Source: Calditrichota bacterium (lineage in GTDB: Bacteria; Calditrichota; Calditrichia; RBG-13-44-9; J075). Taken from it: 5,714 nucleotides of DNA. This document shows, piece after piece, positions 1 through 4,363 of this stretch. Every line of letters starts with the position of its first letter. Position 1 is the first letter of the stretch. The notes beneath the pieces are model-generated. The model had not been told where the DNA came from. It worked only from the letters and a program-made list of their open reading frames with translations, and did not search any database. The stretch is taken from positions 1 to 5,714 of the forward strand of contig JAJRYW010000587.1 in the NCBI GenBank assembly GCA_024275555.1, given 5' to 3'. A program made the translations under genes and the position numbers.

Positions 1-580
1 CAATCCCGGAAGAGAGCAGGCTGACCGCCTTTTCTCCGCTGCCCACCGGCAGTCCCCGCAAGCCGGGTTCGCGCCGGCAATAGACCACCGCCACATCATC
101 AAAAATTTCGATAAAGCAGGTCGTTTCGGCGTGATTTAAATCCACCCGCGCCCCGCTTTGGGCCTGGATCAGCGCGCCGATCCGGGCGTTCAATTCTCCC
201 GATCCTACCGGAAAGCTCTTTTGCACCCGGCGGGTCGCCACCCGGAATGACTGGAACTGAAGTTCCCCCATCTGCCGGCAGGCAGATTCGGTGATCGAGG
301 CCTCGTCCTGCTCCAGCATCTCTGCCAGGGCAAAGTTAGCCAACCCTACTACTTTGCTCAGCCGCCGGGAGATCAGCACCCAATCAAACTCTTTGGGGAG
401 ATAGAGAATAAATCGCCCGAACATGCGCTTGACCTGCGCCGGGAATAAATCACTCAATACAATTTTTATATTCTCAACCAATTGCATTTCAAACGACTTG
501 CGATTGCCGCTCTTTAGCCCGATTTCGGAATAGTGCAAAATGACGCAGTAGGAGATGGTTGGATTTACAGGTAGTTTCAA
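1..580 (-). CDS. thiI: tRNA 4-thiouridine synthase ThiI, N-terminal part (runs off left edge)
   Basis: ThiI adenylates U8 of tRNA and inserts sulfur relayed from a cysteine desulfurase; in some bacteria it also feeds thiazole synthesis for thiamine. About 193 residues are visible. The N-terminal ferredoxin-like region contains HYSEIGLKSGNRKSFE (residues 16-31), typical of the family. It is followed by a THUMP-type RNA-binding region (roughly 80-165, with RVATRRVQKSFPV and a GARVDL strand) and then GLRGLPVGSGEKAVSLLSSGI, which leads into the PP-loop ATPase motif exactly at the window edge. The usual SGGIDS reads SSGI here, a variation I believe occurs in some ThiI branches. The start is taken as TTG at 580-578: it has GGAG six bases upstream, an in-frame TAA lies shortly before it, and the conserved HYSEIGLKSG stretch lies upstream of the first ATG (487-485), so an ATG start would truncate the domain. 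Catalytic core and any rhodanese domain are outside the window. It is divergent from the next gene. Confidence 0.9.
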   Translation of the reverse strand, partial: MKLPVNPTISYCVILHYSEIGLKSGNRKSFEMQLVENIKIVLSDLFPAQVKRMFGRFILYLPKEFDWVLISRRLSKVVGLANFALAEMLEQDEASITESACRQMGELQFQSFRVATRRVQKSFPVGSGELNARIGALIQAQSGARVDLNHAETTCFIEIFDDVAVVYCRREPGLRGLPVGSGEKAVSLLSSGI

Positions 581-586
581 GAATGA

Positions 587-590
587 CTCC
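587..590 (-). promoter_or_regulatory. ribosome-binding site deciding the TTG start of thiI
   Basis: On the minus strand GGAG lies six bases before TTG (580-578). No comparable site precedes the internal ATG at 487-485, which supports the TTG start. Confidence 0.6.
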
Positions 591-639
591 AAATATATTT
601 ATTAACTTATGTTATCCAGCTTTATGTTCTTGTCATTTC

Positions 640-822
640 ACCGCTATGCGGTTTGGTAATTTATTGATTTTGTTTCTACTATAAACATCACACCGCTAAC
701 GCGGTTGGCAGAACATTCCTTTACTGGCCGGTATTCTATGCGATGAGATATATATTAACCGCGGAGCGGTGCAATGTCTATAGAAATTGTAAAGTGCAAA
801 CAATATTTAACCACATCGCGGG
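640..822. repeat. ~180-bp imperfect palindromic element built from four CCGC/GCGG hairpins
   Basis: Four short inverted repeats of the form ACCGC-N3/4-GCGGT lie at 640-652, 692-705, 758-770 and (degenerate) 810-822; start-to-start spacings are 52, 66 and 52 bases. The right pair is the inverted image of the left pair: 673-696 (TTTCTA...ACATCACACCGC) matches the reverse complement of 766-786 (TTTCTATAGACATTGCACCGC without the first base) with a 3-base gap and a few mismatches. The centre lies near 731, close to the near-palindrome TACTGGCCGGTA (722-733). The whole could fold into a large cruciform or hairpin. It looks like a non-coding, dispersed palindromic (MITE/REP-like) element; I have seen similar CCGC/GCGG repeats in environmental genomes, but copy number cannot be judged from one window. 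Confidence 0.6.
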
Positions 823-1008
823 ACATGCAAAAAGAGATAATGTAAAAATCAATAACTAGTCCCGGCAGTTCTGTCTCTTACGATATAGCAGCAAGCCAGG
901 GAAATACTAATACATCTTAAAGCGACAGGCAAGTATATAGCCGGGAAATAAATATGGGTAGTGTTATCAATTTCTGCCCTCATTCCGAAACAACTCGGTC
1001 TATAAATC

Positions 1009-1041
1009 CTTTGCGATCCTGGCGTCTTGGCGGCAAAACAA
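1009..1041. repeat. short dispersed-repeat-like segment (TTGCG/TGGCG series)
   Basis: The stretch reads as roughly 8-base units: CTTTGCGA, TCCTGGCG, TCTTGGCG, then GCAAAAC. Near-identical TTTGCG-CTTGGCG-CTTGGCGG strings are a familiar non-coding repeat in many environmental bacterial genomes. It gives the spurious peptide LRSWRLGGK in the overlapping plus-strand frame. No function is known to me. Confidence 0.35.
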
Positions 1042-1154
1042 ATTTTACACAGAGTGCCCCTTTGCATTTCTCAGATTTGTTTTTTGATTTTCCGGGAAAG
1101 CAACCTAAATTTGCCTCTCTTTTTAACCCCGGGTGCACATTAACGTTCAATGAT

Positions 1155-1158
1155 GAGG
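1155..1158 (+). promoter_or_regulatory. ribosome-binding site of the uncharacterised gene
   Basis: GAGG (within GATGAGGAAG) ends seven bases before ATG at 1166. A TTG one codon upstream (1163) has poorer spacing, so the ATG is preferred. Confidence 0.6.
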
Positions 1159-1165
1159 AAGTTTG

Positions 1166-1996
1166 ATGCTCAAGCCGTTTCGCCAGTTTATGGAAGGGTT
1201 GATTGATTACGCCGGGCTGTTTCCCCCGGCCACGTTAACGATGGATAAGGCCATCCGCAATTACGCTAAATTCCGCCAGAGCAGCGAGGCCTGGATGTTG
1301 GGCCGGTTCATCTGTCCGGCAACCAGATTATCCGAATTAGAACCGTATAAAGCCATCCTTTTCCCGAACGGGGAGTCCTGGCGTTTCTCCGTACTGGGCA
1401 AAGGCGGGGCCACCGAAAAAGAGTTTCTGAAAAACCTGCGTGAAGACCTGATGAACATATCGGCCTTTAAAGAATTCCAGGGCGAGCGGGTGATTGTGGA
1501 CGCTTTTGAAGTGCGCCTCCCCCAGAAGTTGATCGCCTCGGGAACCTCGGCGGAAATTGCCCGGTTCCTGAACCGCGTTGCCGAGGTGATTGAACAGGAG
1601 GGCCCCCCGGAACTCACCGTTGCCTACGAGGGCGGATTCCCGGAGAACTGGCCGAGCCGCATCGGCGTGCAGGTGATGGGCCTGGCCGAGCACAACCGCT
1701 ACATCAGCGGTTCGGGGAGTTTCCGGCATTATCAGCCGGCGCTCTATAAAATTCGCTGCGGGGGGGTGGAAGCTCATCACTATCCCACGCCGGAACAAGT
1801 TGCCCGGGTGCTGCTAAGCTGCTTAACCCATCACCAGGCCTTTAAAGCAACTGCCGGATTACACCACCCGGTGCGCCATTTCAACAGGAGCGCCGGCGTC
1901 AAGATGCACGGTTTTCTGAATGTCTTTGGCGCCGCCATCATTGCCCTTGCGCATAATTTAGAGTATGAACAAATTCTGGAAATCATTCTTGATTAA
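1166..1996 (+). CDS. conserved uncharacterised protein, shortened by an in-frame TAA
   Basis: I do not recognise a named family with known function. The product is 276 residues as read, soluble in appearance, with no signal peptide or membrane segment. Conserved-looking blocks are LIDYAGLFPPA (12-22), WMLGRF (43-48), KIRCGG (195-200), FKATAGLHHPVR (226-237) and MHGFLNVF (247-254). Lysine/glycine-rich KIRCGG and KATAGLHHP resemble the ends of late strands in alpha/beta barrels, so an enzyme is plausible, but this is inference. The ATG at 1166 has a GAGG site; the segment just before the stop (LEYEQILEIILD) is a helix that normally would not end a domain. The same frame continues after TAA (1994-1996) to 2158 with protein-like sequence, so the ancestral product was about 330 residues. 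It lies 72 bp (from the second stop) ahead of fahA on the same strand, suggesting co-transcription with tyrosine catabolism. Confidence 0.75.
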   Translation: MLKPFRQFMEGLIDYAGLFPPATLTMDKAIRNYAKFRQSSEAWMLGRFICPATRLSELEPYKAILFPNGESWRFSVLGKGGATEKEFLKNLREDLMNISAFKEFQGERVIVDAFEVRLPQKLIASGTSAEIARFLNRVAEVIEQEGPPELTVAYEGGFPENWPSRIGVQVMGLAEHNRYISGSGSFRHYQPALYKIRCGGVEAHHYPTPEQVARVLLSCLTHHQAFKATAGLHHPVRHFNRSAGVKMHGFLNVFGAAIIALAHNLEYEQILEIILD

Positions 1997-2158
1997 GACC
2001 CAACCAACTTTCTGTTCACCACCCGCGCTTTTGCCTGGCGGAACCTGCGCGCTTCTACAGCAGAGGTTGAAAAAGCACGCCGGGAAATTGCCCGGAGTTT
2101 TGGCAGTTGCAGTTTTGATGAACCGCGTCAGGATTTACAAAAATTGAACTGGCTGTAA
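1997..2158 (+). pseudogene. detached C-terminal tail of the preceding gene, in the same frame
   Basis: After the TAA at 1994-1996 the frame stays open for 53 codons and ends at TAA 2156-2158. The translation (DPTNFLFTTRAFAWRNL..., then ARREIARSFGSCSFDEP, then DLQKLNWL) has amphipathic helix character and a compact GSCSFDEP motif (residues 313-320 of a 330-residue full protein) that I recall as the C-terminal signature of homologues of this uncharacterised family. There is no ATG or GTG in this frame, so independent translation is unlikely. GAA to TAA by a single G-to-T change at 1994 would restore LD-E-DPTNF. No further stops or frameshifts are present, so the break is recent, an artefact, or read through. 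Confidence 0.7.
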
Positions 2159-2219
2159 CCTACCCCTGTCATTTCCCATGGGTTTCTTTTGAGTAGAAAA
2201 ACCGGATCCATTAAAAATC

Positions 2220-2223
2220 GAGG
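2220..2223 (+). promoter_or_regulatory. ribosome-binding site deciding the fahA start
   Basis: GAGG (in CGAGGAAATAAC) ends seven bases before ATG 2231. An in-frame TTG at 2189 would add 14 residues (MSRKTGSIKN...) but lacks such a site and the extension is not family-like. Confidence 0.7.
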
Positions 2224-2230
2224 AAATAAC

Positions 2231-3520
2231 ATGCCCGCATCAACTAACGATCCCAATCTGCGTTCATTTATAGAGACCACGCCCGATTCGCATTTTCCCA
2301 TTCAGAATTTGCCTTACGGCGTATTTGAGCACCCTCGCTTTCATGAGGCGCATATCGGCGCAGCCATTGGCGAGCAAATCCTGGACCTGACCATCCTGGA
2401 AGCCAAAGGCTGTTTTAACCAGTCTCCCCTGAAAGACCGGAGACTTTTTTCCCATCCCACGCTAAACACCCTGATGGCGGCCGGCCGGCCAATTTGGACG
2501 GCGGCGCGGCAAACCATCAGCGAGCTGCTTCGCCATGACAATCCCCGTTTACGGGACGACGCCGATCTGCTCAACGAAGTGCTGCTGCCGATGGCTTCGG
2601 TAAAGATGCGTCTTCCGGTCGAAATTGGCGACTACACCGATTTTTACGCTTCGAAGGAACATGCTGTCAATGTGGGCGCCATGTTCCGGGGTAAAGAAAA
2701 CGCCCTCATGCCCAATTGGCTGTGGATGCCCATTGGCTACCACGGCCGGGCCAGTTCTGTGGTGGTCAGCGGAACCGATATTCGCCGCCCCCTGGGGCAA
2801 ACCAAGCCCGATGACGCCGATACGCCGGTCTTCGGCCCCTGCCGGCTGATGGACTTTGAACTGGAAATGGGCTTCTTCACCGGTCCCGGGAATAAGCATG
2901 GTCATCCGATTCCTATAGAAAAATCATCGGAATACATCTTTGGCATGGTGCTCGTTAACGACTGGAGCGCCCGGGACATTCAGAAGTGGGAATATCAGCC
3001 GTTGGGGCCGTTCCTTTCCAAGAACCTGGGCACCTCCATTTCCCCCTGGGTGGTTACGCTGGACGCCCTGGAGCCCTTCCGCTGCGCCGGGCCAAAGCAG
3101 GAGCCGGAGCCGCTGCCCTACCTCCGCTCCCCGGGAGATTACGCCTATGACATCACCCTGGAGGTGCATCTCCGGGGAGAAAACATGGATCAGCCCGCCC
3201 GGATTTGTCAATCCAATTTTAAATACATGTATTGGAATATCTGCCAGCAACTGGCCCATCACACCATCACCGGCTGCAATATCCGCCCGGGGGATATGAT
3301 GGCTTCGGGGACCATCAGCGGGCCCACGCCGGACTCCTACGGCAGTATGCTGGAACTGGCCTGGAGAGGAACCAAACCGCTGACCATCGCCCCCGGGGAA
3401 ACCCGTAAATTTTTGCAGGATCATGATATGGTGATGATGAGCGGCTGGTGTCTGGGCGACGGCTACCGGATCGGGTTTGGAGAAGTGCGCGGCGCTATTT
3501 TGCCGGCATTAAAGGGATAA
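2231..3520 (+). CDS. fahA: fumarylacetoacetase
   Basis: Hydrolyses 4-fumarylacetoacetate to fumarate and acetoacetate, the final step of tyrosine/phenylalanine degradation through homogentisate; cytosolic, metal-dependent. The 429 residues match the usual ~420. An N-terminal SH3-like domain (about 20-125) precedes the C-terminal catalytic FAH fold. Residues of the mouse enzyme recur with a constant offset of +11: metal ligands D137 (in GDYTDFYAS), E210 and E212 (DFELEMG) and D244 (VNDWSARD); catalytic H144 (SKEHAVNVG); substrate-contacting R153, Y170, Q251, Y255, K264, T361 and E375 (GTISGP...GSMLEL). With all of these present the enzyme should be active. The C terminus (GFGEVRGAILPALKG) is the normal family end, confirming TAA as a true stop here. 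Start ATG 2231 follows GAGG. It is followed after 18 bp by a thioredoxin-like gene and preceded by the interrupted uncharacterised gene. Other pathway enzymes (HppD, HmgA, maleylacetoacetate isomerase) are not in the window. Confidence 0.96.
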   Translation: MPASTNDPNLRSFIETTPDSHFPIQNLPYGVFEHPRFHEAHIGAAIGEQILDLTILEAKGCFNQSPLKDRRLFSHPTLNTLMAAGRPIWTAARQTISELLRHDNPRLRDDADLLNEVLLPMASVKMRLPVEIGDYTDFYASKEHAVNVGAMFRGKENALMPNWLWMPIGYHGRASSVVVSGTDIRRPLGQTKPDDADTPVFGPCRLMDFELEMGFFTGPGNKHGHPIPIEKSSEYIFGMVLVNDWSARDIQKWEYQPLGPFLSKNLGTSISPWVVTLDALEPFRCAGPKQEPEPLPYLRSPGDYAYDITLEVHLRGENMDQPARICQSNFKYMYWNICQQLAHHTITGCNIRPGDMMASGTISGPTPDSYGSMLELAWRGTKPLTIAPGETRKFLQDHDMVMMSGWCLGDGYRIGFGEVRGAILPALKG

Positions 3521-3538
3521 CCAAAACGGACTCAGCGA

Positions 3539-3871
3539 ATGGATAAAATCACCACAGAAAAAGAATTTGAAGAGCTTACCGATAAATATGTAGGGGTCGC
3601 GCTATTTTTCAGCACGCCGGCTTGCACAGTTTGCCGCGCTTTAAAACCCCGGGTAGAAACAGTGATGGAAACACGCTTTCCGGCCATCCCCATCGTCGAG
3701 GTGGATTGCCGGGAATCGCCCGAATTTGCCGCGCAGAGGCTGGTCTTTACCACACCGACGATCCTGGTCTGCCTGGAAGGAAAAGAGGCGCTGCGATTTG
3801 CCCGGCGTTTTAGCCTGGAAGATTTTGAAAACGAATTGCAATCGTTCTATTCCATGTTTTTTAAGGAGTAA
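3539..3871 (+). CDS. small thioredoxin-fold protein with CTVC active site
   Basis: A 110-residue cytosolic protein of thioredoxin size. After an N-terminal helix (about 6-16), strand VGVALFFST (18-26) leads into PACTVCRAL, whose C29-x-x-C32 replaces the canonical WCGPC. Strand IPIVEVDC (50-57) and LVFTTPTILV (69-78) follow, with P73 in the cis-proline position, then a C-terminal helix. The fold and the paired cysteines support thiol-disulfide chemistry (reductase or redox relay). The active-site tryptophan is missing and the dipeptide between cysteines is TV rather than GP, so the partner and redox potential are likely to differ from housekeeping thioredoxin. Two further cysteines (C57, C78) are present. 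ATG 3539 has only a weak GGA upstream (3528-3530); with 18 bp from the fahA stop, translation is probably coupled and transcription shared. No signal peptide is seen. Confidence 0.8.
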   Translation: MDKITTEKEFEELTDKYVGVALFFSTPACTVCRALKPRVETVMETRFPAIPIVEVDCRESPEFAAQRLVFTTPTILVCLEGKEALRFARRFSLEDFENELQSFYSMFFKE

Positions 3872-3936
3872 TGGAGATACGCATTTCTGACGATATTCAT
3901 CCTGTTCTCCCAGGTGAGATAGCCGGAATGCATTAA
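3871..3936 (+). CDS. 21-codon open frame overlapping the thioredoxin-like stop (doubtful)
   Basis: ATG 3871 overlaps the preceding stop (TAATG) and is preceded by a full AAGGAG (3863-3868), but only two bases separate them, which is shorter than normal. The peptide MEIRISDDIHPVLPGEIAGMH resembles the beginning of a larger protein rather than a finished one. After its TAA (3934-3936) the same frame stays open to TGA 4015-4017, with GAEAGPPPGMTPFANSG and so on. It may be the remnant of a decayed third operon gene, or chance. I cannot name a family. Confidence 0.2.
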   Translation: MEIRISDDIHPVLPGEIAGMH

Positions 3937-3945
3937 GGCGCCGAG

Positions 3946-3963
3946 GCCGGGCCGCCGCCCGGC
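3946..3963 (+). terminator. GC-rich hairpin after the operon, possible terminator
   Basis: GCCGGGC, loop CGCC, GCCCGGC form a perfect 7-bp all-GC stem about 75 bp after the thioredoxin-like stop. No T-run follows (ATGACCCC), so it is not a standard intrinsic terminator; it could protect the mRNA 3' end, be a REP-type palindrome or slow transcription. Confidence 0.3.
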
Positions 3964-4073
3964 ATGACCCCCTTTGCGAATTCAGGCGATGAGATAATAG
4001 AACTTTTCCCTGGCTGAATAAATGTGTTTAGTTTATTTATATCCTTTCTCCAAAGGGATGGCATTGCCACGAC

Positions 4074-4091
4074 TCCCCGATTCATCGGGGA
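4074..4091. repeat. perfect hairpin TCCCCGA-TTCA-TCGGGGA
   Basis: A 7-bp perfect stem with a 4-base loop, flanked on the left by a smaller hairpin (CCTTT-CTCC-AAAGG, 4043-4056). No T-run follows, so it is listed as structure only. Confidence 0.4.
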
Positions 4092-4096
4092 AGAGG

Positions 4097-4117
4097 AATC
4101 CGTAACACTCGGATTTT
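4097..4117 (+). terminator. weak terminator-like hairpin
   Basis: AATCCG, 7-base loop, CGGATT followed by TT then CTC. The stem is only 6 bp and the T-run is short, so termination would be weak; it follows two other hairpins and could end the upstream transcript together with them. Confidence 0.2.
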
Positions 4118-4162
4118 CTCATTGATGTTAAAGTACTTCAGTAATTATAGTGTCGACTGACT

Positions 4163-4251
4163 ACAGATTTCTCTCTATGCTTCGCTTCGTTCGAATGACA
4201 TGGGAACATAAAGAACTGTCATTTCGAATCCAGGGATGGTGAGAAATCTGT
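4163..4251. repeat. 89-bp inverted-repeat (MITE/REP-like) element
   Basis: The ends are perfect inverted repeats: ACAGATTTCTC (4163-4173) and GAGAAATCTGT (4241-4251). Inner arms also pair: TTCGAATGACA (4190-4200) with TGTCATTTCGAA (4217-4228), one unpaired T, around a ~16-base loop. The strings TGTCATTTCGA and GAGAAATCTG together are characteristic of a short palindromic repeat I have seen dispersed in environmental bacterial genomes. It encodes nothing and no clear target-site duplication is visible. The left arm includes a CTTCGCTTCG direct duplication (TTCGC/TTCGT) absent from the right arm. Confidence 0.65.
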
Positions 4252-4278
4252 TGACAAAACAAACTGAGTGTTGCTAAT
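4251..4278 (+). promoter_or_regulatory. putative sigma70-type promoter for glgA
   Basis: TTGACA (4251-4256) is a perfect -35 hexamer; 16 bases on, GCTAAT (4273-4278) matches the -10 consensus at four of six positions. The -35 starts on the last base of the inverted-repeat element, so the element edge supplies part of it. A leader of about 80 bases to the glgA start would follow. Sequence match only. Confidence 0.3.
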
Positions 4279-4354
4279 GAAAATGTAGCGGATTAAACAC
4301 AAATCATTCAAAAGTAAGCCCTAACACCAAAACAGGAATACCTTCAGCAGCGAT

Positions 4355-4358
4355 GAGG
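4355..4358 (+). promoter_or_regulatory. ribosome-binding site of glgA
   Basis: GAGG (in GATGAGGTGCAT) ends five bases before ATG 4364, fixing the start just ahead of the conserved PLKICLVSSE strand. Confidence 0.65.
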
Positions 4359-4363
4359 TGCAT

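Larger units (their letters stand above)
581..1165. other. gene-free divergent intergenic region with repeats
   Basis: This AT-rich gap separates the divergent thiI and the fahA-linked operon. The left half (about 640-822) is a composite palindromic repeat, listed separately. The right half has a short dispersed-repeat-like segment near 1009-1041. Small open frames exist on both strands (849-1067 minus, 954-1166 plus) but show no family resemblance, convincing ribosome-binding site or coding-like composition. Promoters for both flanking genes must lie here, but I cannot place them with confidence. Confidence 0.7.
3872..4363. other. intergenic region rich in hairpins and an inverted-repeat element
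   Basis: Apart from the doubtful 21-codon frame at its left end, no coding potential is apparent on either strand in this ~490-bp gap. It contains several hairpins (3946-3963, 4043-4056, 4074-4091, 4097-4115), the inverted-repeat element at 4163-4251 and the putative glgA promoter to its right. The AT-rich final ~110 bp is the likely glgA leader. Confidence 0.65.

Noticed and set aside
609..636. Possible minus-strand thiI promoter (ATGACA, 16 bases, TAACAT)
   Set aside because: Both hexamers are only partial matches in an AT-rich region where such pairs are expected by chance.
640..822. CRISPR array, because of the four similar short repeats at semi-regular spacing
   Set aside because: Units are only ~13 bp, spacers are not unique inserts but mirror images, and no cas genes are present.
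849..1067. 72-codon minus-strand frame
   Set aside because: Lies over repeat-like intergenic DNA, odd composition, no recognisable domain or ribosome-binding site.
954..1166. 70-codon plus-strand frame ending at TGA that overlaps the next gene's ATG (TGATG)
   Set aside because: No family resemblance, weak start signal, and much of it is the TTGCG/TGGCG repeat-like segment; the stop-start overlap is probably chance.
1994..1996. Genome-wide reassignment of TAA as a sense codon
   Set aside because: fahA and the thioredoxin-like gene both end properly at TAA at their expected family lengths.
1965..2147. 60-codon plus-strand frame spanning the TAA of the uncharacterised gene
   Set aside because: Out-of-frame with both coding-like parts; the original frame across the TAA gives clearly better protein sequence, so this is a shadow and not a frameshifted tail.
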